Assembly (NCBI GenBank): GCA_027596075.1
Contig: JADGJC010000014.1
Coordinates: forward strand, 124,001 to 188,000
Direction of reading: 5' to 3'
DNA: 64,000 nucleotides
Source of the DNA: Rhizophlyctis rosea
Lineage: Eukaryota; Chytridiomycota; Chytridiomycetes; Rhizophlyctidales; Rhizophlyctidaceae
Shown here: piece by piece, positions 1 through 10,805 of the stretch
Layout of the letters: every line of letters begins with the position of its first letter
Numbering within the stretch: position 1 is the first letter of the stretch
The notes under the pieces: model-generated
The model's database searches: none
What the model saw: the letters and a program-made list of their open reading frames with translations, nothing else
Told to the model about the DNA's origin: nothing
Translations under genes and position numbers: made by a program

Positions 1-434
1 ATTTGGAGGATGGGGCGGGGGGTGGTGGGGATGTGGCGGGGGGAGGAGTCGAGGGAGGGGTGGAAGGAGGGGTGGAAGGAGCCGCGGAGGGAGCCGTGGA
101 GGGAGTTGTAGAAGGGGCGGTGCCGGCGGTCAATATCGGTGATCGTCGTGAGGAGGCGGGAGGGAGGGGCGGCGGGGAGGATGGGTCAGTGGACATGGCA
201 ACGGTTGGCGAGGTGCAGGGTAATGGGACAGGTTCAGTCCAAGTTACGGAAAGGTTGAACGGAAGCGAACATGGTCAAGTAGAAGGTGGCAAGGCGGTTG
301 ACGTTTCCCCAACGGAAACCACCGCGTCAGGACGAGCTGTAACGGAGGAAGACCCGACGGGAAACGGGGATGCCATTAGCCCTTCTACCGCCGTTTTGCA
401 TGATTCGATGGGGTCTAGTGAGGAAGTCATATAA
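1..434 (+). CDS. 3' end of a Gly/Glu-rich protein (partial, enters from left edge)
   Basis: An open frame runs from the window edge to a TAA at 432-434, with no start codon in view, so this is taken as the last exon of a gene lying to the left. The first 40 codons are a degenerate tetrapeptide array of the type (V/A)-E-G-(G/A/V), encoded by a purine-rich, roughly 12-bp repeat. The remaining 100 residues are hydrophilic, rich in Ser, Thr, Glu and Gly, with no membrane segment and no domain I recognise. The function is unknown. The frame could also be chance in G-rich DNA, although codon-level amino-acid repetition and a clean stop favour real coding. Confidence 0.5.
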   Translation, partial: LEDGAGGGGDVAGGGVEGGVEGGVEGAAEGAVEGVVEGAVPAVNIGDRREEAGGRGGGEDGSVDMATVGEVQGNGTGSVQVTERLNGSEHGQVEGGKAVDVSPTETTASGRAVTEEDPTGNGDAISPSTAVLHDSMGSSEEVI

Positions 435-986
435 TCTGGAAGATATTATGTGTTTTTGATAGGATTGCTTGCACGTGTAACATATAGCAGATACCAAAGC
501 AATAAATGTTGTATCATTTTGCTGTTTTTATGGATGATTTCTCAAATTTTGTCAAGTTGTTTGTCTTGGCACAAGTTACGGGTTCCCAAGTTGTTAACAA
601 TCGATTGAATGGGCGGTTATTTTCTTGACCATTATGATTCCTGAGTGAGGATTTCCTTGACAGTTTTGTGACGCTTTCGCCATTTCAATTGAGTGAGAAA
701 ATATGCCAACTTATCATATGTTTGAATGCTGAATGGATGTGTGAGAGAGCGAATTCTTCCACTTTGTGACTGACGAAGATGGCGGTGCGCGACGCGCAGC
801 ATGCTTACGCAAATGTAGCACAACGTAAAGCACCAATTTGCGTGACGATGATGACCTTCGGAGTCCAACCGCCGATTCTGATAAAAGGAGAACGGCAACT
901 GACGGCAGCTCCGGGTTAGAGTCAAAAACTATATTCCAAGTTATCTAAGAACTTCATCCACCTGTAAAGAAACGAACAATCATATC
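435..986. other. Intergenic, no gene seen
   Basis: AT-richer spacer between the left partial gene and the secreted protein at 987. Short reading frames exist on the minus strand, but they show no conserved motif, repeat or splice pattern. It presumably holds the 3' UTR of the left gene and the promoter of the next. Confidence 0.5.
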
Positions 987-1790
987 ATGAAAGCAGCCTC
1001 ATTATACCGGAACGTAGCGTTCATTTTCTTAGCCCTATCCACCTTCTCCTCTGTAGTGCAAGCTACACCCAAGGGTGGAGGTGGTACCAGTTCGGGTGGG
1101 TCAAGTAGTGGAGGGTCGAGAGGGGGTTCCAGCAGTGGAGGATCAAGTTCTTCGCGAGGTGGGGGCTCTTCTTCGTCGTCTGGCGGATCGGGGGGAAGTT
1201 CCATAAAACCTTTTGCTGGGAGTTCTCGTGGCACGGCCGGTCGTTCAGTTCCCACCACTCCAACCTGGTCCTCCTCCACAAACCGCTACCGCACTAACCC
1301 CGGCGTCGGCGCCATTTTCCGTCGGAACATCGCCGTTTCCTTCCTTGCATTCTGGTTGGGCTACGTCATCGCCGACAACATCATCGACAACAGCGTGCTC
1401 AATTCCTACTGGCAACGGTGTGACCAGTGTCGGTATATAAGGGAGAGCATCTACAACTGCGCAAACGTCCAGGTGCCTTATGCCAACGGAACCGACCAGT
1501 CTTTGCCGCAGTCGACCGTAAATAGTACTTCGTCGGTTGAGCTTGATCAGGAGTGTATTTGTCCGCAGATCAACTATGATTTGTATGATCAGTGTTTTGC
1601 TTGCGAGTCGCGCATACCGTCGGGGGTGCAGAATGCTGCTAGGGAGTTGAGGGATTCGTGCGATGATTTCTTGCAGGATTATTTGACTAGTGATGATTCT
1701 AGTGCCCGCAGCAGATGGAGCCAATATTCGGTGCTTGGTTCTTTCGGGATCGTTGGGGTTCTTGTGTTGTCGTTTGTATATCTGCACTGA
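987..1790 (+). CDS. Secreted or cell-surface Gly/Ser-rich, Cys-rich protein (hypothetical)
   Basis: A single-exon frame of 267 residues. Residues 1-26 form a typical signal peptide (short basic start, hydrophobic run, cut near VVQA-TP). Residues 30-75 are almost entirely Gly and Ser, like a flexible surface linker. A hydrophobic segment lies near residues 113-132. It is followed by an ectodomain-like part with paired cysteines (CDQC, CIC, CFAC and two more single Cys) and N-glycosylation sequons. The protein ends in a hydrophobic tail of about 18 residues with almost nothing after it, which fits a tail anchor or a GPI-attachment signal. I do not recognise the family. The Cys spacing suggests disulphides, hence an extracellular or ER-lumen location; this is inference. 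Confidence 0.75.
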   Translation: MKAASLYRNVAFIFLALSTFSSVVQATPKGGGGTSSGGSSSGGSRGGSSSGGSSSSRGGGSSSSSGGSGGSSIKPFAGSSRGTAGRSVPTTPTWSSSTNRYRTNPGVGAIFRRNIAVSFLAFWLGYVIADNIIDNSVLNSYWQRCDQCRYIRESIYNCANVQVPYANGTDQSLPQSTVNSTSSVELDQECICPQINYDLYDQCFACESRIPSGVQNAARELRDSCDDFLQDYLTSDDSSARSRWSQYSVLGSFGIVGVLVLSFVYLH

Positions 1791-2535
1791 TAGTTACTTA
1801 GTTTTCAGTTTGTGTTTGTAACCATGTAATGTAGTACGTCCAGCTGTGTTCTTTAGTATATCCTCATTTTCACTTGTAAATAATCAATGTAAATACGAAA
1901 AGAAAGGAGGAATTTGGAGTGAAACTTGGTAAAAATGGATGTGGGTATGAGAGTCACTGTGCCACATGATCTTCGCGGAATGTGTCACAAGCCGAAGCGT
2001 CGGGAAGCCACTGTTCCGTGACCAATCACAATTACGAAGCGAGACTCATTCCCCTGCAGGAAAAAGCATTTTCTCACGCCCCCTTCCGCGCTTTCCTTTC
2101 TCCCCCATCAATTTCGACAGCTTTCAACAAGTTGACAAGGTTCGCACCAAACAAGTGGCCGACCTTCTCGCCCTCTCCGCAACCGCACGCAACCAGTCGT
2201 AACTTAATACCATCTTTTGGGCGTTAGCTGTCCTGCTCTCGACGCAAAGGCTACCGTTATCTTCAACCAAATTTCCGGCGAACTCGCTCGCTTCATGACC
2301 TTGTATTGGACGGAGCAATTGACATACTGTCGCTCTCTTTCCAGTCAAAGACCTACCCGCAAGAAAGCGAATATATCTTATCCGCATTCTTGAAATTATA
2401 TACCACCCCTTTCAAACTCAACTGAAAGGTTTATGCTTTCACAAGCCGACAAAATACGTCAAAAACACAACGTACAACGTCAGCGTCCGCTTCTCAATCC
2501 CTCCTGAATCTTAATTCTGCTTCAAAGTTGCAATC
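1791..2535. other. Intergenic, upstream of eIF5
   Basis: Holds the 3' flank of the secreted-protein gene and the promoter and 5' UTR of eIF5. A pyrimidine-rich stretch lies at about 2080-2110. No gene, RNA or repeat recognised. Confidence 0.5.
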
Positions 2536-4063
2536 ATGGCTTCCGCTGGTGTTGTCAATATCCGTCGCGACGTCAGCGACAAATTCTACCGGTACAAGAT
2601 GCCGAAGGTATGTTAATCGTGAGAAATTTGGTGGAGTTCATTTTGGCCCTGACTTTATCTGCTACCTCTCAGATTGTTGCCAAAGTCGAAGGCAAGGGCA
2701 ACGGCATCAAAACCGTCATTGTGAACATGTCGGACGTTGCGAAGTCTCTCAGCCGTCCTCCCACTTACCCAACAAAATGTGAGTTTTCATTCGCGTTGCT
2801 GTATCTCAATGTCAAATCTGACATCATGATATGTAGTCTTCGGTTGCGAACTCGGCGCACTGGTGAAGTTTGAGGAGTCAGCGGACCGTTACATCGTGAA
2901 TGGCGCCCACGACGCTGACAAGCTCCAGACTCTTCTGGACTCTTTCATCGACAAGTTCGTGTTGTGCCCGGCTTGCAAGAACCCTGAAACCGACTTGGTA
3001 AGTCTATAACGATGTTGGATCGCTTGCGCGACATGCGCTAACCATATGAATACATAGACAATCACCAAGGATGAAATGATCATGCGCAACTGTAAGGCGT
3101 GCGGTGCTGTGAAGCCGGTCAATATGCGTCACAAGCTTGTTACCTTCATCCTCAAGAACGCTCCCGCCACTGGCAAGAAGAGCAAGAAGTATGTTTGTAG
3201 TGTTGCAATTTGATGTCAGATATAGTTTTTAACATTCTGTCCTCAACAGGGATAAGAAGGCCAAGCGTGACGCTGAAGGCAACGGTATGCCGACTCCCCC
3301 TGAAACTGCATCCAACGGTTCGGGCGATGAAGACGACGAAGAGCTCACTCGTCGAATCAACGAGGAGGCTGCCGCTCTCCCCACTAGGGATGATGTGGAT
3401 GGAGACGACGATTGGGCTGAAGACACCAGCCCCGAGGCCGTCGCTGCTCGTATGAAGGAGCTGGCTGTCAGCGGTGCTGTTGCGAAGATGACCGGCGGTG
3501 AGGATGACGATGAGGATGAGAATGGTGAGTGAGCGAAAGGCTTTGACATCGTGCGTGAAATTGCTATGATGTTTACACGTGTTTCGGCAGACCCTCTCGA
3601 AGAATTCGCCAACTGGATCGGCGAAAACCCCAAAGCCACCGACGCCGACATCCTCGCCGAAGTGGAAAAGCTTTCCCTCCGCGACGACAAAGTCTGCGTC
3701 GTGCTCGCCCAAGTTTTGTTCGACGACAAGATCCTCGCCGGGAAGCAAGTTCAGAAGCGCGCCCCGCTTCTCAAGAGGTTCATTAAGAACGAGAAGTGCC
3801 AGAAGGGTTTGTTGGGTGGGATTGAACGTCTTGTTGGGATCAGTCATAAGGAGTTGATGCCTAAGGTCGCCATGATTTTGAAGGCTCTTTATGATGAGGA
3901 TTTGGTGGAGGAGGAGACTTTGTTGGTTTGGGGCGAGAAGGCTAGCAAGAAGTATGTTGATAGGAAGGTGTCGAAGGAGATTCGTGAGAAGGCTACTCCG
4001 TTCCTCAACTGGCTCAAGGAGGCTGAGGAGGATGACGATGATGACGAGGAGGATGACGAGTAG
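2536..4063 (+). CDS. TIF5: Translation initiation factor eIF5
   Basis: eIF5 is the GTPase-activating protein for eIF2 in the 43S/48S pre-initiation complex; it triggers GTP hydrolysis at start-codon selection. Six exons (2536-2607, 2673-2778, 2837-2997, 3058-3188, 3250-3524, 3591-4063) join in frame into 405 residues, the same size as yeast eIF5. The N-terminal eIF2B/5 domain begins [20 protein letters not shown] and contains the catalytic-region Arg (residues 10-11). It carries a four-Cys zinc ribbon (CPAC ... CKAC). An acidic, disordered linker follows, then a C-terminal W2/HEAT domain with the acidic-aromatic end ([13 protein letters not shown]). All splice sites are GT-AG. It converges with MTQ2 on the minus strand about 200 bp downstream. 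Identification is firm. Confidence 0.96.
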
Positions 4064-4268
4064 GGGTTATGTTAGTGTATCACCGCATGTATGGTGATAC
4101 GGAGTAGGTAGCAGACGCATTCCGTTTTATCGTGATATTCATTCAGTACAATCATATTATTATCGAGTTATACCATTTTGTTTGGAAGTTGGATGGTGTT
4201 TCTGTTTGTTAACACCGATCTCAGTCGATTGAGACCATTTGATATGGACATGATATCTAGATGATGTC

Positions 4269-5319
4269 TCATATTGTCCGGGTAAATCTCAGTATCGATA
4301 ACGACTCTCTTCCCGCTTTCCGGCTCATTACATTCTAATGATGACGGTGATGAGCCGTAGACCCATAGACGATGGTTCAGCCATATCTCATGCTCATGCA
4401 CTCACCACTCCAGTCAAACCAAACCTTTCCTTCATAATCTGTATCAACTCATCTGGCTTGTTCTCTCTTATGACCACCAAGTAGAAAGCCCCAGTAGGTG
4501 ACAGCAGCTCCTGCACAGCACGATCAATGCTCCGAACAAGATTTGCTGAACTGCACAGGTCCACTTACGTTGACGAGCGGCAAAAACGCATCAATCACTT
4601 CCCGTCCATCCAGCCCGCCCGCCCATGCCGCTTCGATGGAGTGCGATCCTACTTCTTCTGATGGCGTTACGACGTATGGTGGGTTGAAGATTAGGACATC
4701 GACGGCGTGGTGGATGCGGGGGAGGAGAGGGGTGGTGAAGTGGGTGTTTATGGTGTCGAGGGAGACCTAATGTGTCACTGTGAGAAAGCTGGTATAAGGA
4801 TTTGCGGACATGGAGGTTGTGTTATGGATTAGTGGGAACGCACTTTGTTACGGGTGGCTGTTTGGAGGGTTGCGCGGTTGGCGTGGGAATTTATGTCTGT
4901 TGTTAGGTAGTCTGTGTTTCAGGGATTCAGTTGAAGTTCAGGTGGTTTTGAGAAGAGGGAGGAGTGTTGGGTGGACATACGTGCTGTGGGACCTAACAGC
5001 GTGCCCAGGAAGGTTATGGGGCAGCCGGACCCAGATCTTGCAAGTTTAAAAATATAAGAACCCACGGGCCATCCGTATGGTTTGCCTCTTGCCCCTTACC
5101 CAACTTCCAAACATAGTGTAGGCTTACGGTCTTTCAGAAACTTCAAGTCATCTTCTAACGCGTCGAGCAGGAGGAAGGTGTCCTCTGCGGGTTGGGGTCA
5201 GATCCAGTTGCTTATTAGCTGTTCATGAGCTTTGTCATACCGGCCGGCTCATACACGTTCCGGTAATCTGCATATTTGAGGTGTGAGAGATCCGGTGTAG
5301 GGTGGTGACTCGATGTCAT
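4269..5319 (-). CDS. MTQ2: eRF1 glutamine N5-methyltransferase (HemK-like, Mtq2/N6AMT1)
   Basis: Mtq2 (human N6AMT1), with Trm112, methylates the Gln of the GGQ motif in release factor eRF1. Read on the minus strand, exon 1 (5319-5241) ends in ...NVYEPA and splices to EDTFLLLDALEDD, the family's start signature. The SAM-binding loop LCLEVG|SGSGCP spans an intron (5099-5037). The substrate motif NPPY follows, within DVLIFNPPYVVTP, then the conserved GGLDGREVID. The C-terminal part reads FYLVVIRENKPDE and FGLTGV. A last intron leads to a final exon (MSRKAGRESLSILRF) with the stop at 4271-4269. Without that last splice the protein would end early at ...GVVSA, so the terminal intron is important for correct annotation. 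It is head-to-head with the 2OG oxygenase at 5560, 240 bp away. Confidence 0.93.
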
Positions 5320-5559
5320 TTTGGATGGTCTGTAAAGTCCTGATTGTTTCTGCAACAGGTGAAGGGACAAAAAAGTTTTCCTGCAGATGTGCAAACGCGT
5401 CCGCTGCCAGCAGCACCTCCCCCATCCCGTCCCGTCGCGTTTCTGACTCATGATCTGTCCGCGCAACTCTGTGAACTCACATCTTTCCTGATAAAAACCA
5501 TTCACATCTTCCTGTCCAATCTGTAACCCTTTCGAAACAGACTACTACAAGACAACAAC

Positions 5560-6792
5560 ATGGGCGACAACCAGCTAGTGGTAGATAAACACATCTTGTT
5601 CAGTCTTGCACTGCCGGAGGTGGCAGCGGACGCGTTTGCACATCTGCAGGAAAACTTTTGCGGCAAGGTTTTCAATGGTGGGGATATCAGTAGTTTCACT
5701 TCGGACTTAGACCCAGATACAGTAGTCTTCTTTTGTGGGGATGTGGCCGAATGGAAGGGTCACGCCTTCAACAGGCCCATCAACATCATCAAAGAGTTAT
5801 CCCGCAATTATGGCTCAGACGAACGTGACCATCCATATGGCACTCTGGTTTCCATTGGGGAAGTGCCCTTAAACGTCCACGGAGTTGGAGTCTACTTCAA
5901 CCAGCTCTTCCCTTACGATTCGGATTACTTTTCTCTTCTAAAAGAAGCCCACCAGTTCCAGACCCTCACCGAATCCACCAAGCAGTCGCCCTCCTTCAGG
6001 AAGGGTATCTACCTGTCTGCCGTCCAATCCTCAGAAAATGGGGAGACCCGATTCAACCTTCTGCGGTGTTCGACAAACCTGGAGGGTCCCACCGATGGTT
6101 TCAAATCAATTGATTTGTCCATCATCAACTCCGCCAATGCCGCAGCAAAGCTTTACTTCACCAACCCAGCACCACTCAACCACGTCCTTGCCCAAATCTA
6201 CGAAAACTCCACCACCTACACCGAAACCTCCATCAAAGAGAAGAAAGCCAGAATCAAGAGCCATTCAGATAAGACAAAGGACATGCCTGCCAATGGCTTG
6301 ATCGCATTCTGCACCTTCTACTCGCGCGACATCGACTCAAAGGCCAGAAAAATGGACTATGACTATGTTTTCAAAAATGGCAGCGTCTTGACCAAGCTAC
6401 GGTTCCGGTTGAAAGACTGCGTCGCCGACCAACCTCATCTTGTCAAGGCCTTCGACGTTGTTCTCTATCCCAACTCCCTCTTCCTCATCCCTCTGTCCAC
6501 CAACCGTCTGTACACACATGAGATCGTGCCACCCAGTCTTCCCGTAGACCGTCTCCCTACGCGGCTCGGGTATGTGATTCGCTGCTCTAAGACTCGAGCG
6601 GTTCATGTGGACGGGGTTGCATACATTGAAACGGACCAAGGCCGAATTCCCATGGAGAAGCCAACAGTAGATGACATTAGGGAGCTACGAAGTCTTTATT
6701 TAGCGGAGAATACAACGGCAGATGCTGTGCAGTACCCGTCTGTGATCACCTACAGCATGAATGAAGGGGATTACATGAGAGCAACGGTGTGA
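5560..6792 (+). CDS. 2-oxoglutarate/Fe(II)-dependent oxygenase-like protein, unrecognised family
   Basis: A single-exon frame of 410 residues. The C-terminal half fits a double-stranded beta-helix 2OG-Fe(II) dioxygenase. The HxD metal pair is H235-S-D237 in IKSHSDKTKD. The distal iron His is H320 in TNRLYTHEIV. The candidate 2OG-binding Arg is R341 in TRLGYVIRCSK. The N-terminal 200 residues (FFCGDVAEWKGHAFNRP, SIGEVPLNVHGVGVYF, FNLLRCSTNLEGPT) form a well-structured region that I cannot match to a named domain. The end of the protein resembles that of the neighbouring minus-strand gene: an (R/W)LG-x3-R-x-SKT block, a DG loop, then YP..I.Y.(S/T).S. The two genes face each other tail to tail with only 46 bp between stops, so I read them as distant paralogues. 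The substrate is unknown; an AlkB-like role on nucleic acid or protein is possible but not shown. Confidence 0.8.
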   Translation: MGDNQLVVDKHILFSLALPEVAADAFAHLQENFCGKVFNGGDISSFTSDLDPDTVVFFCGDVAEWKGHAFNRPINIIKELSRNYGSDERDHPYGTLVSIGEVPLNVHGVGVYFNQLFPYDSDYFSLLKEAHQFQTLTESTKQSPSFRKGIYLSAVQSSENGETRFNLLRCSTNLEGPTDGFKSIDLSIINSANAAAKLYFTNPAPLNHVLAQIYENSTTYTETSIKEKKARIKSHSDKTKDMPANGLIAFCTFYSRDIDSKARKMDYDYVFKNGSVLTKLRFRLKDCVADQPHLVKAFDVVLYPNSLFLIPLSTNRLYTHEIVPPSLPVDRLPTRLGYVIRCSKTRAVHVDGVAYIETDQGRIPMEKPTVDDIRELRSLYLAENTTADAVQYPSVITYSMNEGDYMRATV

Positions 6793-6838
6793 TGGTATAT
6801 ATTTGTATATTTACAAGGTTGAAGGAAATGTAGACTAT

Positions 6839-7555
6839 CTAGTGCATAGACAAAGTGTAATTGATTTCTGGATAAATATACCCCACCCCACTGTTCTCCT
6901 GGCCTTTGCACCAGATGAAATCTCTGCGCTCCTGCTCCGTCGCCATCGTAAGGGGCCTGCCATCTGCAAAGTAGTTTTGCCCATCTTTGCAATAAATGAA
7001 TGTCTTAGACAACCGCATTGTGATCCCCAGCCATCTACTTGTACACCTGTGGGGTGTTGATACAATCTTATGCTGATGCTGTTGATTCGCGGAGGTGGAG
7101 AAGAGGACGCAGGAGTTGTTTGAAAGGATGATGTCGGACGTTCTACCGGTTTGCTTCTCTTTGACTACGAGCTTTCGTGGGTGAGGCTCTGATGGATCTT
7201 CGTAGCAGGAGAATAGGCAAATGTACGAGTTGTCTGCTAGATCTAAGGCCTGATCTGTGTGAAATCCCATCTTTGTGTATGGTGGATAATATATTTCGAT
7301 CATTGCATTATTGAACTCAAGACCGGTCGTGCCTGCTGCGACTTGAATGTCCTCGACAAGCTGCTCGTGGGCTGCGGTAAAGGGCTGGCTGGGTTCATGG
7401 TAAGCGGTTGTTGTTCGGACGATGGGGGTGTGACCGTTTTCGCGCGAGACGACGATTGCTCCCTGTCTGGTGTCGGCCAGGTGTTCAAAGTCGACGTCGC
7501 GAGAGAGTGTATGAAACGCGTCGTCCCCATAGTCCAAGATAAAGGTAGCGAACAT
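6839..7555 (-). CDS. 2-oxoglutarate/Fe(II)-dependent oxygenase, short paralogue of the gene at 5560
   Basis: A single-exon frame of 238 residues, stop at 6841-6839. The dioxygenase core is plain. The Fe ligands are H99-T-D101 in MGFHTDQALDL. The distal His is H162 in QQHQHKIV, with H160 a less likely alternative. The 2OG-binding Arg is R181 in WLGITMRLSKT. Just before the core, NNAMIEIYYPPYTKMGF is a typical beta strand plus loop. The C-terminal end (DG loop, YIYPEINYTLS) aligns with the end of the 410-residue neighbour, which adds a long N-terminal extension that this copy lacks. Start chosen at 7555, the first Met, just upstream of FATFILDYG. It is head-to-head with CLPTM1 (328 bp). The substrate is unknown; all catalytic residues look intact, so activity is expected. 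Confidence 0.85.
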   Translation of the reverse strand: MFATFILDYGDDAFHTLSRDVDFEHLADTRQGAIVVSRENGHTPIVRTTTAYHEPSQPFTAAHEQLVEDIQVAAGTTGLEFNNAMIEIYYPPYTKMGFHTDQALDLADNSYICLFSCYEDPSEPHPRKLVVKEKQTGRTSDIILSNNSCVLFSTSANQQHQHKIVSTPHRCTSRWLGITMRLSKTFIYCKDGQNYFADGRPLTMATEQERRDFIWCKGQENSGVGYIYPEINYTLSMH

Positions 7556-7883
7556 TGTTGGAATCTAGGGAGCAAGTAGCCCGAAAACAGTTGCCAGTCT
7601 GACGGGGCAAGGGTTTTGAGGAAGGGGAAATGGGGATGGACAAGCTTTTTAGGTGCATTTTAGGCCAGCAAACGAGTGATGAGCACGCAGAGGGAATGCG
7701 GCGCACGGTGGCGCGGTCAACGCCACTGATGGCACCACAGTGACCACACTCCCGTTGCAACTCCATTGCAGCTCTGGCCCATCCTCCAACTGCCCCCGCT
7801 CCCTGATCTCTCTTCAAATCTACCTTCTCTTTTGATAGATCTCATCATCCCCACAGCGCTCCTCGTTTACATAGACACTCATA
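7556..7883. other. Divergent intergenic region (2OG oxygenase / CLPTM1)
   Basis: A 328-bp spacer between two divergent start codons; it must hold both promoters. No clear TATA box or other element was seen. Confidence 0.5.
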
Positions 7884-10635
7884 ATGGATGCTATTGCGGG
7901 GCTTCTAGGCCTCAATGGGGCTGACCAACCACAACAAGAGAGACCTCCAGCTTGGCACGGGTGGTTGAGCATGGCCTCTCGTGGCCTTATCTTGTACTTC
8001 ACACTGCAAACAATGAACAACTACAAGAACCAGGGTAACTCAAAGCAGGAATCCTATTCATGAGGACCGGGCTTCTCACCCTATTGTCTCAAAGCCAACC
8101 AGGAACCTCCACCAGTGTCTCAAGCGCCAGGACAGCCAGCTGTACAGAAGCCGCCTAGTCAATTCGCACCCGCGTGGAAGTTTGGAATGCCCACGGTGCG
8201 CGTTCATTTGGCGGACACAGCGAGCCCAGTGTCATTGTATACTAATTGCTTTTGCAGAACCTGTATGTCTACATGACGGAAGAGCCCTGGATACATGACT
8301 TCGGCGACAAATACATGATCTGGAAGGAAGAGGGATTGAAGTACGGAGATTGGAGCGACTTGCGGCAGAAAGACTTCTCATTCGATGTCCCGGAGGTATG
8401 AAATACCGTGAACAGCAAAAGCTTCTTGTGCGTCAGCAATACTCAAACAGCTGTGGTATAGAGGGTGCAAAACAATGGGTCGTTGTACGCTCATTCTTTC
8501 CTTTGCGCAAATGGGAAGTCCCCCGATCCGCGATCGGAACTTTACTCCGATTCAGAGATCCTGTACACTCGCAAACGTAAGAGTGTCTTGCACGGAGTAT
8601 ACAAAAAAGTTTGCCGCGTAGTTGACATAAATTCCAGACTTGACGCGGTATATGCCTAAGAAGAAGGAGGTACATTTGAAGAAACTGGTGAAAGGCGGCA
8701 ATGAGAAGGAGGAGAAGGAAGTGCAGGTTAGGCCAAATCGATCATCAGCTGCTTCAGCCGTGCGGCTGACGCTTCTTGTGTTTTCAGGCAGAGACGCCGG
8801 AGCAAAGTGGTCCGGTCCCCATTGTCTCATACTGGTGGTCAAACTTGACCTTGAACATCATCCCTTCTGATTCTCCACTGAAGGCCAATACGCCTCCCCT
8901 CGTCATGCAACGTTTGTAACTTTTTTTCTTTTGTTTATTTACACGCCCGCGAATAATCATTGTGTAGACGTTCGCTTTTCTGAGGATTTGCAGCACTACT
9001 ATCCCATCTTCGTCGCGAACGATTTTTGGATGTTGAATGAAGATCTGATGCCGATCAATAATACTGTCAAGTAATGTAGCTTGTGGATGGCGAAGGGTTG
9101 TGGCATTGACATTGACACCAGACCGCCTCTCTCTTCCGTCTACCAGGACCCTGAACTTGACACTCCAGTATTCTCCACTCGCGTTTTGGAAGTTCCAACT
9201 GATCACCAATTTCGAGCAATCGTTCAAAATTCAAAACGACATGATGGGTGTTGCCTCCTCTGAAACGGATGAGATCAAACGGATGTTCAAGGATACGAAC
9301 CCGATTCTTTTGGGACTTACGATGATTGTCTCGATTTTGCATAGTGTTTTCGACTTTTTGGCGTTCAAGAACGGTGAGGCGACGCTCGCAGCTTGCATTT
9401 TTTCATACCGTTTTTAGGGAAGGCATTTTGACACATCCATATATTTGCAGACATTCAATTCTGGCGAAAGAAGAAGTCCATGGAAGGTCTTTCATTCCGT
9501 ACGATTGTCCTGAATGTGTTTTTCCAACTTGTGATCTTCCTGTATTTGATGGATAATGAGACGTCGAAGATGATTTTGGTGTCGAACGGGATTGGATTGG
9601 TGATTGAGGTTTGGAAGATTCAGAAAGCGGTTATTGTGAAGGTAAGCTCCAAGTCCCACGCTCATTTGTGATGAACATCTTTGACGGTGCAATATCAGCG
9701 GAAAGAAGCCTTCCCGTTCGTTGAGTTTGTGGACCGCTACAAACCTTCGAAGTTGGTGGCTAAGACCCAGAAGTATGATGAGGTATGCGAGATGATAAAC
9801 TGCACTCATTGTGACAACCTCGACAAGCACGAAGTGCTAACGGTTCGAAACTCAACCGTAGATGGCCTTCAAATACCTCTCTTACGTTATGTATCCTTTG
9901 CTCGGCGGTTACGCTATCTACTCGGTGATGTACCAAGAACACAAGAGTTGGTATTCGTACATCATTGGAACTTTGGTTGGATTCGTTTACGCTTTTGGTA
10001 CGTTTTTTCGAAGTTTTGTTTCATGATTCGCTGAAGGCGTTAGCAGCTCAATGCGGATGTCGGGCAATGACCTACAGGATTCATCACCATGACGCCTCAA
10101 CTGTTCATCAACTACAAGCTGAAGTCCGTGGCCCACATGCCCTGGAAGACCTTCATGTACAAAGGTGTGTTGATTGGTTGACTGATCGTCTCCTCGATTG
10201 TCCGATGTACCAACAAATGCCCAATGTCCCACAGCATTAAACACCTTTGTCGATGACTTGTTCGCTTTCGTGATCAAGATGCCATGGTTGCACCGATTGG
10301 CGTGTCTCCGTGATGACGTCATCTTCTTTGTTTACTTGTACCAGAGGTGGATCTACCCTGAGGACAAGAAGCGGAGGAACGAATTCGTGAGTTTTTCTGG
10401 CATATGCTTTTGACCGTCTGCGTGGCCCTTGGCGTTTGGATGTGGAGGCAGCCGTTTTCTAACGTTATGCATTTCACCTCTGCAGGGCCAAGTTGGCGAG
10501 GAAGGGGACGATGAAGAAAGTGAAGAGGAGGAGGAAGAGAAGGAAGGTGGTGAAAAGGTGAAGGGGGGCAAGAAGGTTGAGGCTGAGAAGAAGGATAAGA
10601 AGGAAACGGTGAAGGAGCCGAAGAAAACCAAGTAG
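7884..10635 (+). CDS. CLPTM1: CLPTM1 family multi-pass ER/plasma membrane protein
   Basis: A member of the CLPTM1/CLPTM1L family; human CLPTM1 is a multi-pass membrane protein that retains GABA-A receptors in the ER, and CLPTM1L is a lipid scramblase of the ER. About 14 exons join by GT-AG introns into roughly 610 residues. Conserved blocks include NLYVYMTEEPWIHDF, IVSYWWSNLTLNIIP, HYYPIFVANDFW, ILLGLTMIVSILHSVFDFLA, QFWRKKKSMEGLS, the YPLLGGYAIYSVMYQEHKSW loop, GFITMTPQLFINYKLKSVAH and LRDDVIFFVYLYQRWIYP. The tail is highly charged (Glu then Lys-rich), as in animal CLPTM1. The first intron needs acceptor CCACCAG at 8115 rather than the nearer AG at 8102, which would give a stop. N-terminal and C-terminal hydrophobic segments are present. 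The cellular role in fungi is not known. Confidence 0.93.
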
Positions 10636-10805
10636 AGGATTAATTGTGTGGTATAGCTTAGTTTTTTGTTTTTTATTTTATTCATAGCGGATAGTCAAGA
10701 CTGCTTGCAGTCTCCATGTATTTCGTTATTGGAGAAGGCTATGGATAGGTGAAGACCAGAGCAACTGAGTGGGATCCGCGATCATCGGGAAATCTGCCTT
10801 ATTCG

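Noticed and set aside
4168..4401. Small minus-strand frame downstream of MTQ2
   Set aside because: Its DNA holds the last MTQ2 intron and exon in another frame (MSRKAGRESLSILRF); the frame itself has no homology.
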